Assembly (NCBI GenBank): GCA_963815445.1
Contig: CAWFGV010000011.1
Span: forward strand, 930,001-994,000
Direction of reading: 5' to 3'
From: JANLYC01 sp963815445
Lineage (GTDB): Bacteria; Actinomycetota; Actinomycetes; Propionibacteriales; Nocardioidaceae
DNA length: 64,000 bases
Shown here: positions 8,942 to 17,614 of the stretch, in pieces
How positions within the stretch are numbered: the stretch's first letter is position 1
Layout: every line of letters begins with the position of its first letter
Made by a program: the position numbers and the translations under genes
Notes under the pieces: generated by a model
What the model was told of the DNA's origin: nothing
What the model saw: the letters and a program-made list of their open reading frames with translations, nothing else
Database searches by the model: none

Positions 8942-9421
8942 TCAGGAGCGGCGCACCTGCCGCAGGGTCAGCGCGGTGGACAGGGCAGCGTGCGTCGCGT
9001 CGTACCCCTTGTCCTCCGCAGACCCCTCCAGCCCGGCCCGGTCGAGCGCCTGCTGCTCGGTGTCGCAGGTCAGGACACCGAAGCCGACGGGGACCCCCGT
9101 GTCGAGCGCAACGCGCGTCAGGCCGTCGGTGACGGCGTTGCACACGTAGTCGAAGTGCGGCGTGCCCCCACGGATGACGACACCGAGCGCGACGACGGCG
9201 TCGTAACCCTGCTCGGCCAGGGCCTTCGCCACGACGGGCAGCTCGAAGCTCCCGGGCGCGCGGACGACGTTGCTCGAGGCGACGTGAGCATCGGCGAGTG
9301 CCCGTCGGGCGCCCGCGATCAGGCCGTCCATGACGACCTCGTGCCACTGCGCAGCAACCACCGCGACCCGCAGTTCGCTGGCATCGATCGTCTCGAGGTG
9401 GGGTTGTCCGGCACCACTCAT
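8942..9421 (-). CDS. ribH: 6,7-dimethyl-8-ribityllumazine synthase
   Basis: Penultimate riboflavin step: condenses 5-amino-6-ribitylaminouracil with 3,4-dihydroxybutanone 4-phosphate to lumazine; subunits form icosahedral or pentameric shells. 159 residues with the expected substrate sites: APGSFELPVVAK (about 58-69), ALGVVIRGGTPHFDYVC (about 80-96, with the catalytic His) and TDGL downstream. Start ATG overlaps the ribBA stop (ATGA). Confidence 0.97.
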   Translation of the reverse strand: MSGAGQPHLETIDASELRVAVVAAQWHEVVMDGLIAGARRALADAHVASSNVVRAPGSFELPVVAKALAEQGYDAVVALGVVIRGGTPHFDYVCNAVTDGLTRVALDTGVPVGFGVLTCDTEQQALDRAGLEGSAEDKGYDATHAALSTALTLRQVRRS

Positions 9422-10713
9422 ACCGGGCCTCCTTCGGTCTCATGGGGCCGGCCGGGGTCGACCGGGTCCGGCTGGACCACCGGTTCGAGCATCGGCTCGA
9501 GGTCGAGGTGACCGAGCTGGTGACCCATCCGGTCGCGCTTGGTGGTGAGGTAGCGGCGGTTCTCCTCGTTGAGGACGCCGGGGACCGCGAGGCGCTCGGT
9601 CACGGAGATCCCGAAGCCCTCCAGGGCCGTCCGCTTCTCGGGGTTGTTCGTGAGGAGCCGTACGGACGTGATCCCGAGCTCGTGCAGGATCTGCGCACCG
9701 GTTCCGTAGTCTCGAGCGTCGGCCGGGAGCCCGAGGTCGAGGTTGGCGTCCACCGTGTCGAGGCCACCGTCCTGCAACGTGTAGGCCTGGAGCTTGTGCA
9801 GCAGCCCGATGCCGCGCCCCTCATGACCGCGCAGGTAGACGACCACGCCCCGCCCCTCGCGGCTCACTGCTTCCAGGCTCGCGTCCAGCTGCGGACCGCA
9901 GTCGCACCGCTGCGAGCCGAAGACGTCTCCGGTCAGGCACTCGGAGTGCACGCGGACCAGCACGTCGACACCGTCAGAGATGTCCCCGTGGACGAGGGCC
10001 AGCTGCTCCGAGCCGTCGACGAGGTTGCGGTAGCCGAGCGCCTGGAACGTGCCGAAGTCCGTGGGCAGCCGGGTCTCGGCCACGCGTTGCATCTGTCGTT
10101 CGTGCTGGCGTCGGTAGCGGATCAGGTCGGCGATCGAGACCATGGCCAGCTCGTGCTCGTCGGCGAACGCCCGCAAGGCCTCGCCGCGTTTCATCGTGCC
10201 GTCGTCGTTGACGAGCTCAGAGATCGCGCCGGCAGGCGTCAGACCGGCGAGCCGGGCGAGGTCGACCGATGCCTCGGTGTGCCCGGGGCGTACGAGCACA
10301 CCGCCTTCGCGGTAGCGCAGCGGGAAGACGTGACCGGGCTGCGCGACCTCGAACGGCTCGGTTGCCGAGTCGACCAGGACCCGGATCGTATGCGCGCGGT
10401 CGGCGGCCGAGATGCCGGTCGTCACGCCGTCGCGGGCATCGACGGAGATCGTGTAGGCGGTGCGCATGCGCTCGCGGTTGAAGGGAGTCATCAACGGGAT
10501 GCCGAGTCGATCCAGGGCCGCGCCCTCCATCGGCACACAGATCACGCCGCTGGTGTAGCGGATCGCAAAGGCCACCAGCTCATGATTCGCCTTGCTGGCG
10601 GCGAAGATCAGGTCGCCCTCGTTCTCACGGTCCTCGTCATCGACGACGACGACCGCCTTCCCGGCGCGCACCTCGTCGATGGCCCGCTCGATGGTGTCCA
10701 GTCGCACGGTCAC
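9418..10713 (-). CDS. ribBA: Bifunctional DHBP synthase / GTP cyclohydrolase II
   Basis: Makes both precursors of riboflavin: the N-terminal half converts ribulose 5-phosphate to 3,4-dihydroxybutanone 4-phosphate, the C-terminal half opens GTP. 431 residues from GTG 10713, which overlaps the ribM stop as GTGA; the open frame further upstream is the shadow of ribM. DHBP motif DDEDRENEGD at residues 25-34. The cyclohydrolase half has the three zinc cysteines in SECLTGDVFGSQRCDCG and the catalytic RGHEGRGIGLL. Both active sites look intact. Confidence 0.97.
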   Translation of the reverse strand: MTVRLDTIERAIDEVRAGKAVVVVDDEDRENEGDLIFAASKANHELVAFAIRYTSGVICVPMEGAALDRLGIPLMTPFNRERMRTAYTISVDARDGVTTGISAADRAHTIRVLVDSATEPFEVAQPGHVFPLRYREGGVLVRPGHTEASVDLARLAGLTPAGAISELVNDDGTMKRGEALRAFADEHELAMVSIADLIRYRRQHERQMQRVAETRLPTDFGTFQALGYRNLVDGSEQLALVHGDISDGVDVLVRVHSECLTGDVFGSQRCDCGPQLDASLEAVSREGRGVVVYLRGHEGRGIGLLHKLQAYTLQDGGLDTVDANLDLGLPADARDYGTGAQILHELGITSVRLLTNNPEKRTALEGFGISVTERLAVPGVLNEENRRYLTTKRDRMGHQLGHLDLEPMLEPVVQPDPVDPGRPHETEGGPV

Positions 10714-11414
10714 AGCGCCACCGCCTCTGCCGCAGGTTCGGCCAGCGGCTCTTCCCGGGCGATCCGCCGCCAGGCGAAGAAGCCGTACGCCACCAGGACC
10801 GCGTACACGCCGTACAGCAGAGCTGAGGGGTAGAGCTTGAAGTGGATCAGCTCGGGGACACCGACCAGGTCGACCGCGATCCAGCACAGCCAGAAGTCGA
10901 CCCAGCCGCGTGCCATCGCGTAGGTCGCCAGGATCGATCCGACGAAGATCCAGGAGTCGGCGAGGAAGTACCAGGTGGGCGCCGGCCAGACCGCGCCGAC
11001 CTGCTTGAAGACGAAGAACAGCACGACCACACTCGCGGCCGCCCCGGCCAGGTAGGCGACACGCTCCTGGGCAGTGGCCCAGCGCGGCGACACCGCCGGA
11101 GCCTGTTCGGTCGCAGCCTTACCGCGGGTCTGCTGCCAGCGTTGCCACCCGTAGATACTCACCATCACGAAGAAGATCTGCCGGCCGGCCTGCCCCAGCA
11201 GCGGGATGTGCTGGTCCCCGACGACGGCAGTCCCGATGAACACGGTGAAGAGGATGACGTTGCCGATGATCCCCACCGGCCACGCCCAGACCCTGCGACG
11301 CAGCCCACCGATCGCGGAGGCGAAGCCGAAGACGTTGCCGATGATCTCGCGCCAGGTGATCTCATGACCGCTGATCGTGAGGTGGGCGTCGTACGCGGAC
11401 TGGAAGAGGCTCAC
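10710..11414 (-). CDS. ribM: Riboflavin transporter RibM/PnuX (PnuC-like)
   Basis: PnuC-family membrane protein of 234 residues with about seven hydrophobic segments and family features such as the Trp-rich VWAWPVGIIGNV (about residues 42-53), IYGWQRWQQT (about 87-96) and WIAVDLVGV. PnuC proteins classically carry nicotinamide riboside, but members placed inside FMN-riboswitch operons of corynebacteria and streptomycetes (PnuX, RibM) take up riboflavin, and the order ribE-ribM-ribBA-ribH here is the same. GTG start and stop both overlap neighbours as GTGA. Family certain, substrate inferred from context. Confidence 0.88.
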   Translation of the reverse strand: MSLFQSAYDAHLTISGHEITWREIIGNVFGFASAIGGLRRRVWAWPVGIIGNVILFTVFIGTAVVGDQHIPLLGQAGRQIFFVMVSIYGWQRWQQTRGKAATEQAPAVSPRWATAQERVAYLAGAAASVVVLFFVFKQVGAVWPAPTWYFLADSWIFVGSILATYAMARGWVDFWLCWIAVDLVGVPELIHFKLYPSALLYGVYAVLVAYGFFAWRRIAREEPLAEPAAEAVAL

Positions 11415-12043
11415 GGACCCTCCTTGGGGTCGGGCTGGGAAAACGGTGCCGGCGTGAGCAGCCGTTCGACGTACTTGGCGATCACGTCGACCTCGAGGTT
11501 GACCGGATCGCCGGCCTGCTTGAAGCCGAGCGTGGTGAGCGCGAGCGTCGTCGGGATCAGGCTCACGTCGAAGGTGGGAACAGGGCCGTCCACCAGCTCA
11601 CTGACGGTCAACGAGATGCCGTCCACGGTGATCGAGCCCTTCATGGCGACATAGCGGGCCAGGTCCGACGGCAGCGAGATCGTGACGACATCCCAGTGCT
11701 CGCTGGTCGTGCGAGAGACGATCGTGCCGACACCGTCGACGTGTCCCTGGACGATGTGACCACCCAACCGCGCCTGCACCGAGACGGCGCGCTCCAGGTT
11801 GACCCGGCTCCCGGGTGTCAGTGCCCCCAGCGAGGTCTTGTCGAGGCTTTCGGCCATCACGTCGACGCTGAACTTCTCGTGGTCGGTGGTCACCACGGTG
11901 AGGCAGCAGCCGTTCACCGCGATCGAGTCACCGTGTCCGGCGTCGCTCACCACCTGCGGACCTCGGACTGTCAACCGCACCGAGTCGCCCAGCGCGGTGA
12001 TCGCCACGACTTCCCCGAGCTCTTCGACGATTCCTGTGAACAT
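11411..12043 (-). CDS. ribE: Riboflavin synthase alpha chain
   Basis: Final riboflavin step, dismutating two lumazine molecules. 210 residues with two tandem lumazine-binding barrels: the first starts MFTGIVEELGEV and holds DSIAVNGCCLTV (about 39-50), the second begins near residue 95 with GGHIVQGHVDG and holds KGSITVDGISLTV. The C-terminal helix that drives trimer formation is present. ATG 12043 shares one base with the ribD stop (TGATG). Confidence 0.97.
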   Translation of the reverse strand: MFTGIVEELGEVVAITALGDSVRLTVRGPQVVSDAGHGDSIAVNGCCLTVVTTDHEKFSVDVMAESLDKTSLGALTPGSRVNLERAVSVQARLGGHIVQGHVDGVGTIVSRTTSEHWDVVTISLPSDLARYVAMKGSITVDGISLTVSELVDGPVPTFDVSLIPTTLALTTLGFKQAGDPVNLEVDVIAKYVERLLTPAPFSQPDPKEGP

Positions 12044-13092
12044 CAGACCTCCACCCCGGGGACGTCCCGCCTTGTCTTCGGGCGCATCGTCATCCGCACG
12101 TCGTCACCGACGCGTATCGCTTCGAGGAGCTCGAGACGAGTGATCCCCTCCATCGACCCGATGCCGAGATCGCCGATGCCGGAGATCCCGGCGCCGAGCA
12201 GCGCCGGCGACACGTAGGCGACGACCTCGTCGACGAGACCGGCGCGGACGAACGCCGCCGCCAGCGTGGGGCCGCCCTCGAGGAACACATGCTGGCGGTT
12301 CCGGGCATGCAGCGCCGCCAGCGCCACGGCGGGGTCGTGGGTGGGCAGCTGGATCGTCTCGGCCGCGTCGTCACAGACCCGCGCGTCGGAGGGCAAATCG
12401 CGCAGCCCCATCACGGCACGCAGCGGCTGGCGCGAGCGTGGCCACGGCACGTCATTTTCATCGCGCACTGTGAGCTGGGGGTCGTCGGCCTCCACGGTCC
12501 CGGTGCCGACCAGGACGGTGTCGCAGACGGACCGTTGCCGGTGCACGTCGGCGCGTGCCTCGGGGCCGGTGATCCACCGCGCCGAGCCGTCGGCCGCCGC
12601 CGAGCGACCGTCCAGGGTGGTCGCAAACTTCCACGTGACGTACGGGCGATGGTGACGCAGCACGAACGTCCAGACCTGGTTGATGGTTTCCGCCTCGTCA
12701 GCCAGGACGCCGCCCTCGACCTCGACTCCTGCGGCAAGGAGCGCCTCGGCGCCGCCGGCCGCCACCGGGTTCAGGTCGTCCTGCGCGAACACCACGCGCC
12801 GTACTCCTGCCGCCACCAGGGCCTCGGTGCACGGACCGGTCCGCCCGACGTGGTTGCACGGCTCGAGGCTGACCACGACCGTGCTGCCGCGGGCACTGTC
12901 GCCGGCGGCGGCGAGTGCGACGACCTCGGCGTGCGGGGTGCCGGCCCCGCGGTGGTACCCCTCAGCCACGACCTGCCCGCTGTCGTCGATCACGACTGCG
13001 CCCACCCGCGGGTTGGGTCCGGTGGGGATGCCGGGCGTGCAGGCAAGGGCGAACGCCTGGGCCATGCCCTGCAGCTCGCTGTCGGTCGCCAC
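12043..13092 (-). CDS. ribD: Bifunctional riboflavin deaminase-reductase
   Basis: Second and third steps of the riboflavin pathway: an N-terminal zinc deaminase and a C-terminal NADPH reductase. 349 residues from GTG 13092, which has GGAG seven bases before it; the frame is open upstream through the leader, but that part lies in untranslated riboswitch RNA. The deaminase zinc site is complete: HAEVVAL followed by EPCNHVGRTGPC. The reductase half includes TLDGRSAA and the LEGGPTLAAAF block. First gene of the operon, about 120 bases after the FMN riboswitch. Confidence 0.95.
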   Translation of the reverse strand: MATDSELQGMAQAFALACTPGIPTGPNPRVGAVVIDDSGQVVAEGYHRGAGTPHAEVVALAAAGDSARGSTVVVSLEPCNHVGRTGPCTEALVAAGVRRVVFAQDDLNPVAAGGAEALLAAGVEVEGGVLADEAETINQVWTFVLRHHRPYVTWKFATTLDGRSAAADGSARWITGPEARADVHRQRSVCDTVLVGTGTVEADDPQLTVRDENDVPWPRSRQPLRAVMGLRDLPSDARVCDDAAETIQLPTHDPAVALAALHARNRQHVFLEGGPTLAAAFVRAGLVDEVVAYVSPALLGAGISGIGDLGIGSMEGITRLELLEAIRVGDDVRMTMRPKTRRDVPGVEV

Positions 13093-13210
13093 GTCGTCTC
13101 TCCGTCCTCGGCTCGTCTCACGGACCGGGGCTGCGACGTGGACCGCGGCAGTCACGGTTGGGGACCACGACGGGGCGCGGCCACACAACCGCCGCCTACG
13201 GGCGACGTGC

Positions 13211-13332
13211 GTGCATCCTCCCATCCGGACTTTCACCGTCGGTCCCGGAATTGCACCGGATCAACCGACCGCCTGGGCGGCCGGGTCGCGGACTGTCACC
13301 GCCGGCTCGGAATTTCACCGACCCCGGAGCAC
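13211..13332 (-). promoter_or_regulatory. FMN riboswitch (RFN element)
   Basis: Read on the minus strand the segment carries the conserved RFN blocks in order: GGGGTCGGTGAAATTCC, GGCGGTGACAGTCCGCGA, GATCCGGTGCAATTCCGG, and CCGACGGTGAAAGTCC followed by GGATGGGAGGATGC. The outer stem closes through GTGC near 13332 and GCAC at 13214-13211. Bound FMN should switch off the downstream ribD-ribE-ribM-ribBA-ribH genes. The expression platform must lie in 13093-13210, which is GC-rich and could hide the ribD ribosome site; whether control is by termination or translation cannot be settled by eye. Confidence 0.96.
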
Positions 13333-13357
13333 GCAAGAGTTGTCACTCTGCGCGTCC

Positions 13358-13386
13358 AGTATGACATCTGGCCCGCGAGCCGTGAA
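13358..13386 (-). promoter_or_regulatory. Putative promoter of the rib operon
   Basis: On the minus strand TTCACG (13386-13381) and CATACT (13363-13358) are separated by 17 bases, each matching four of six bases of the vegetative sigma consensus. Transcription would begin roughly 15-20 bases before the riboswitch, a sensible leader length. Confidence 0.45.
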
Positions 13387-13472
13387 TGCGCACGTCGCCT
13401 CTCGACCGACTCCGGCTGATGCGAGTAACTTCGCCCTGGATGGCCGGAGTCCGGCCGGAAGTGAGGATCGGG

Positions 13473-13919
13473 ATGAGACAGACCTATCGTGCCCTCGCCC
13501 TGCTGATCGCCATCGGGGTGCTCGTACAAGCCGCCACCATCGCCCTGGCGTGGTTCATCACGCTGCACGACCTCGACAACGGGCTCGTCATCGACAAGAG
13601 CTATGACGGGAACTTCGGTCATGGTCTGCACAGCATCATCGGCATGGTGGTGATCCCGCTGCTGGCGATCGCCTTGTTCGTCGTGTCGTTCTTCGCCAAG
13701 GTTCCCGACGGCGTCAGATGGGCCGGGTTCGTCCTCCTGGCGGTCGTCCTCCAGGTCGCGCTGGCCTTCATCGCCTTCGGCGTCCCGGCGGTCGGCGCAC
13801 TCCATGGGTTGAACGCCTTCGTGCTCGCCGGCCTCGCCGGGATGGCGGGCCGACGCGCCGCGATGCCCGCCTCGGAGCCCGGACAGCCCGGACAGAGCGC
13901 CGACCGCGTCACTGCCTGA
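13473..13919 (+). CDS. Four-helix membrane protein (DUF6220-like)
   Basis: 148 residues from ATG 13473, preceded by GAGG; an upstream ATG at 13386 would give 29 extra poor-looking residues. Four hydrophobic helices at about residues 7-27, 50-70, 80-100 and 108-125, with histidines at FGHGLHSIIG and LHGLNA that recall haem-binding or quinone-related small membrane proteins of the DUF6220 type (tentative). A Pro/Gln-rich tail follows. It is transcribed away from the rib operon, its start about 140 bases from the riboswitch, and convergent with rpe. Function unknown. Confidence 0.75.
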   Translation: MRQTYRALALLIAIGVLVQAATIALAWFITLHDLDNGLVIDKSYDGNFGHGLHSIIGMVVIPLLAIALFVVSFFAKVPDGVRWAGFVLLAVVLQVALAFIAFGVPAVGALHGLNAFVLAGLAGMAGRRAAMPASEPGQPGQSADRVTA

Positions 13920-13946
13920 GTCCAGCTGGCCGCCTGACGCTCACCC

Positions 13947-14606
13947 TCAGGTCGCGGCGACGGCGAGCTCTCTGAGGTGGGCAACCATCGCGTCCGGGTC
14001 GTCCGCCCCGAAGACGGCCGAGCCGGCGACGAAGACATCCGCCCCCGCCTTGGCACACCGCTCGATCGTGTCCGCGGAGACGCCACCGTCGACCTGCAGC
14101 CACACCTCGCCGCCGTGCCGGCCGATCATCGCGCGGGCGCGTTCGATCTTGGGCAGGCAGCTGTCCAGGAAGGGCTGTCCTCCGAACCCTGGCTCCACCG
14201 TCATGATGAGCAGCAGGTCGAGCTCGGGCAGCAGGTCCTCGTACGGCTCGACGGCGGTCGCGGGTCGAAGCGCCATACCTGCACGTGCTCCCTTGGCCCG
14301 CAGCTCGCGGGCCAGCCGCACCGGGGCTGCGCACGCCTCGACGTGAAACGTCACGCCAGCGGCCCCCGCCTCGACGTAGGCCGGCGCCCACCTGTCCGGG
14401 TCCTCGATCATCAAGTGACAGTCCAGCGGCTGCTCAGCGACCCGCGCCAGCGACTCCACGACCGGTAGACCGAGCGTCAGGTTGGGCACGAAATGGTTGT
14501 CCATGACGTCGACGTGCAGCCAGTCGGCACTCCCGACGGAACGAGCCGCGGTCTCGAGGTTGGCGAAGTCGGCCGCCAGGATGCTCGGCGAGATCTGAAT
14601 GCCCAT
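13947..14606 (-). CDS. rpe: Ribulose-phosphate 3-epimerase
   Basis: Interconverts ribulose 5-phosphate and xylulose 5-phosphate in the pentose phosphate pathway, cytoplasmic TIM barrel. 219 residues, usual length. Visible: ISPSILAADF at the N-terminus, the metal and catalytic segment LHVDVMDNHFVPN (about 30-42), CHLMI (about 63-67), TVEPGFGGQPF (about 135-145) and VDGGV (about 172). Downstream of rsmB by 35 bases on the same strand. Confidence 0.97.
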   Translation of the reverse strand: MGIQISPSILAADFANLETAARSVGSADWLHVDVMDNHFVPNLTLGLPVVESLARVAEQPLDCHLMIEDPDRWAPAYVEAGAAGVTFHVEACAAPVRLARELRAKGARAGMALRPATAVEPYEDLLPELDLLLIMTVEPGFGGQPFLDSCLPKIERARAMIGRHGGEVWLQVDGGVSADTIERCAKAGADVFVAGSAVFGADDPDAMVAHLRELAVAAT

Positions 14607-14641
14607 GGTGCGAGGAGTCTAGAGGAGCGGAAAGGGCCCGG

Positions 14642-15988
14642 TCAGGAGCGCCGCAGCACCGTGAGGAACATCGCGTCCGTGCCGTGCACGTGCGGCCACA
14701 GCTGCACGTGTGGGCCACCGCCGAGGTCGTCGACCTCCGGCAGCAGCGCTCGCGCGTCCTCCTCACCGGCGTCCGGGCGGGACGCGAGCACACCGTCGAC
14801 GACTCCCCTGGTCTCGTCGGCGTGGGGTGAGCAGGTGACATAGGCGACGACGCCACCGGGGCGGACGGAGTCCAGGGCCGCCTGCAGCAGGGCGCGCTGC
14901 AACGGCACCAGCGCCACCACGTCGGCAGCCGTCCGCCGCCAGCGCGCCTCCGGTCGACGGCGCAGCGCGCCGAGGCCGCTGCAGGGCGCGTCGACCATGA
15001 CCCGGTCGAACTCCATCGGGCGCCACGCAGGCTGCGTGCCGTCCCCGCAGACGACCGTGGCCGGCGGTCCGTACCCGCGCAACCCGGAACGCACCAAGGT
15101 CGCGCGGTGCGGCAGCCGTTCGTTGGCGATGAGGGTCGCGCCTCGGGCGCGGGCGAGCCCGGTCAGCAGGGCGGACTTGCCGCCTGGACCCGCGCAGAGG
15201 TCCAGCCAGCGGGTGTCGCGGCCCGTCACCGCGGCCCGGGCCAACGCCAGCGTCACGAGCTGCGAGCCTTCGTCCTGGACGCCGACGCGGCCGGCGCGCA
15301 CATCGTCGAGGCCGCCGGGATCGCCCGCACCGAGGACCGCGGCGTACGGCGACCAGCGTCCCGGGACGGCCTGCGCCGTCGCCCCGCTGACCAGGTCGTC
15401 CCGCTCGGCGAGGCCCGGTCGGGTCACCAGCGTCACCAGCGGCGCCACGTTGTCCGCGGCGAGCAGCGCCGTGACCTCGCCGGCGTCACCGAGGACGCGG
15501 AGGAACTCTTCGACGATCCAGCGGGGGTGGGCATGTGTCGCGGCCAGGTGACCGATCAGATCCTCGTCCCGATCCGGCGCCAGGCGTGCCATCCATTCGG
15601 GCAGGTCGTGCTCGGCTACCCGCCTCAGCACCGCATTGACCATCCGGACCGGTCGCTCCCCGACGTCGGCCCGGACCAGCTCGACCGTCGTACCCACGGC
15701 GGCGTGGGAAGGCACCCGCATGCTGACGAGCTGGTGGGCACCCAGCCGCATCGCGGTCCGCACGGCGGGCTGCAGCGACGTTGACCCGGCGGTCACCAAG
15801 GCGTCGAGGATGGCGTCGTAGCTGCCTTGCAGGCGGGCCGTCCCGGCCGCGAGCTCGGTGGCGAACCCAGCATCACGGCCGCTCAGCCGGCGGTCGGACA
15901 AGAGCCGCGACAGGACGAGGTTCAGATAGGCGTCATCGCTGTCGACCGCTCGCAGCGCGTCGTACGCCACCTGCCGCGCCGGGTCCAC
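14642..15988 (-). CDS. rsmB: 16S rRNA (cytosine-C5) methyltransferase, RsmB/Sun family
   Basis: Methylates C967 of 16S rRNA using S-adenosylmethionine. 448 residues from GTG 15988: an N-terminal NusB-like RNA-binding domain (about 1-130) and a C-terminal Rossmann methyltransferase with LDLCAGPGGKSALL (about 268-281), the catalytic cysteine motif DAPCSGLGALRRRPEARWR (about 337-355) and the second cysteine in VTCSPHADE. The gene follows fmt by 45 bases, the usual def-fmt-rsmB order. Confidence 0.94.
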   Translation of the reverse strand: MDPARQVAYDALRAVDSDDAYLNLVLSRLLSDRRLSGRDAGFATELAAGTARLQGSYDAILDALVTAGSTSLQPAVRTAMRLGAHQLVSMRVPSHAAVGTTVELVRADVGERPVRMVNAVLRRVAEHDLPEWMARLAPDRDEDLIGHLAATHAHPRWIVEEFLRVLGDAGEVTALLAADNVAPLVTLVTRPGLAERDDLVSGATAQAVPGRWSPYAAVLGAGDPGGLDDVRAGRVGVQDEGSQLVTLALARAAVTGRDTRWLDLCAGPGGKSALLTGLARARGATLIANERLPHRATLVRSGLRGYGPPATVVCGDGTQPAWRPMEFDRVMVDAPCSGLGALRRRPEARWRRTAADVVALVPLQRALLQAALDSVRPGGVVAYVTCSPHADETRGVVDGVLASRPDAGEEDARALLPEVDDLGGGPHVQLWPHVHGTDAMFLTVLRRS

Positions 15989-16033
15989 TGCGGTCCTGGC
16001 GCGGGCCCTGCGGGGGGACTGGCGGCCACCGCG

Positions 16034-16960
16034 TCAGCTGCCCAGCCGTACGGGGGCCGAACGCAGGCCTCGGGCCCAGTCCGCCGCACGCATACGCGGC
16101 TTGCCCTCCGGTTGTACTTCGCCGAGCACGAGGGCATGACTGGCGGTCCCGACGAGGACGGCGCTCTTGCCGACGGCCAGGTCCCCGGGTCCGAGCTCCG
16201 TGCGGTCGGGACGTGGCTCCGTCGGCCCGACCTTGAGGCGGGCACCGTCCACCGTCGTCCACGCGCCCGGAGCGGGCGTACAGCCACGGACATGGCGGTC
16301 CACCGCGAAGCCCGGTCGGCTCCAGTCGATCCTCGCCTCGTCGACGGTCAGCTTGGGAGCGTACGACACGAGCTCGTCGTCCTGCGCCCGCGCCTCGAGG
16401 ATGCCGTCCTCGATGCCGTCCAGCGTCGTGACCAGCAGGCCGGCGCCGTGTTGCGCGAGCCGGTCCAGAAGGGTTCCTGCGGTGTCTTCGGGGCGGATGC
16501 GTTCGGTCAGCAGCCCATACGTCGGACCGGCATCGAGCTGCTTGACGATCCGGAACGTCGTTGCCCCGGTCACCTCATCTCCGGCCATCAGCGATCGCTG
16601 GACAGGCGCGGCACCGCGCCAGGCCGGTAGCACCGAGAAGTGCAGGTTGACCCAGCCGTGGCGTGGGATCACCAGAGCGTCCGGCGGCAGCAGCGCACCG
16701 TAGGCGACCACCGGGCAGCAGTCCGGGGCAAGCTGGCTCAGCCGGGACAGGAAGTCGCCATCCCCGGCCCGGGCGGGCTTGAGCGCCTCGATGCCGTGCT
16801 CGGCGGCCAGCTCAGCGACCGGGGACGCCGTGAGCGAGCGACCCCGGCCGGCGGGCGCGTCGGGTCGCGTGATGACGGCTACGACCTCGTGGCGCGAGTC
16901 CAGCAAAGCCCGCAAGGAGGGAAGCGCGACCTCCGGCGTGCCGGCAAAGACGAGGCGCAC
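16034..16960 (-). CDS. fmt: Methionyl-tRNA formyltransferase
   Basis: Formylates initiator Met-tRNA with 10-formyl-tetrahydrofolate. 308 residues from GTG 16960, two bases after the def stop (TAGCCGTG); the upstream extension of the frame overlaps def and is rejected. N-terminal MRLVFAGTPEVALPS, then the active-site stretch VNLHFSVLPAWRGAAPVQ (about 105-122) and QLDAGPTYG with the catalytic Asp (about 143-151). The C-terminal tRNA-binding domain is present. Confidence 0.96.
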   Translation of the reverse strand: MRLVFAGTPEVALPSLRALLDSRHEVVAVITRPDAPAGRGRSLTASPVAELAAEHGIEALKPARAGDGDFLSRLSQLAPDCCPVVAYGALLPPDALVIPRHGWVNLHFSVLPAWRGAAPVQRSLMAGDEVTGATTFRIVKQLDAGPTYGLLTERIRPEDTAGTLLDRLAQHGAGLLVTTLDGIEDGILEARAQDDELVSYAPKLTVDEARIDWSRPGFAVDRHVRGCTPAPGAWTTVDGARLKVGPTEPRPDRTELGPGDLAVGKSAVLVGTASHALVLGEVQPEGKPRMRAADWARGLRSAPVRLGS

Positions 16961-16962
16961 GG

Positions 16963-17508
16963 CTACATGCCTCGACCGAACATGGGATGCGGGCTCTGCT
17001 TGACGGTCGGCGCCTGTAGCCCGTTCCACTCGGCCTCGCGGATCGCCTTCATCGCAGCCTTGCGGGTGGCCACGTCGAGGCGGTCGACGAAGAGGATGCC
17101 GTCGAGATGGTCGGTCTCGTGCTGGATGCAGCGTGCCAGCGTCTCGGTGGCCTCGAGCAGTACCGGTTCGCCGTACATGTCGAAACCGTGGGCGACGACA
17201 CCGCTCGCACGGGTGCAGTCGAACGTCAGGCCAGGGATCGACAGACAGCCCTCGTCGCCGGTTTGAGTCTCTGCGCTCAACGAGAGCTCCGGGTTGACCA
17301 GATGACCGACCACGCCCTCGACGTTGTACGTGAACACGCGAAGTGCGACGCCCAGCTGCGGCGCCGCCAAGCCGGCACCAGGCGCCTCCAGCATCGTGTC
17401 GCTGAGGTCGCGGACGAGCGTGCGCAGCTGGGCATCGAAATCGACGACAGGCGCGGCCACTGATCTCAGCACAGGGTCCCCGAACAGCCGGATGTCACGG
17501 ACGGCCAC
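16963..17508 (-). CDS. def: Peptide deformylase
   Basis: Iron or zinc metallopeptidase that removes the N-formyl group from new proteins. 181 residues from GTG 17508, chosen because GGAG lies five bases upstream; a GTG two codons earlier overlaps that site. All three motifs are intact: GAGLAAPQLG, EGCLSIPG and QHETDHLDG (HExxH). Forms a translational unit with fmt. Confidence 0.96.
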   Translation of the reverse strand: MAVRDIRLFGDPVLRSVAAPVVDFDAQLRTLVRDLSDTMLEAPGAGLAAPQLGVALRVFTYNVEGVVGHLVNPELSLSAETQTGDEGCLSIPGLTFDCTRASGVVAHGFDMYGEPVLLEATETLARCIQHETDHLDGILFVDRLDVATRKAAMKAIREAEWNGLQAPTVKQSPHPMFGRGM

Positions 17509-17614
17509 AGGCACTCCAGAAGGACGAGACGGCGTTGGTGGGCGCTCAGTCTAGAACGTGTGCCGGCACGTACCGTCGCCAGCCGACCCAGGTCGGGCTG
17601 TCGTGGCGCGGACG

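Noticed and set aside
10710..11414. Nicotinamide riboside transporter PnuC
   Set aside because: The fold is the same, but its place inside an FMN-riboswitch rib operon points to riboflavin uptake (RibM/PnuX).
13093..13236. ribD extended upstream to 13236
   Set aside because: The extension runs into the 3' end of the FMN riboswitch and the extra residues do not resemble RibD; GTG 13092 has a ribosome site.
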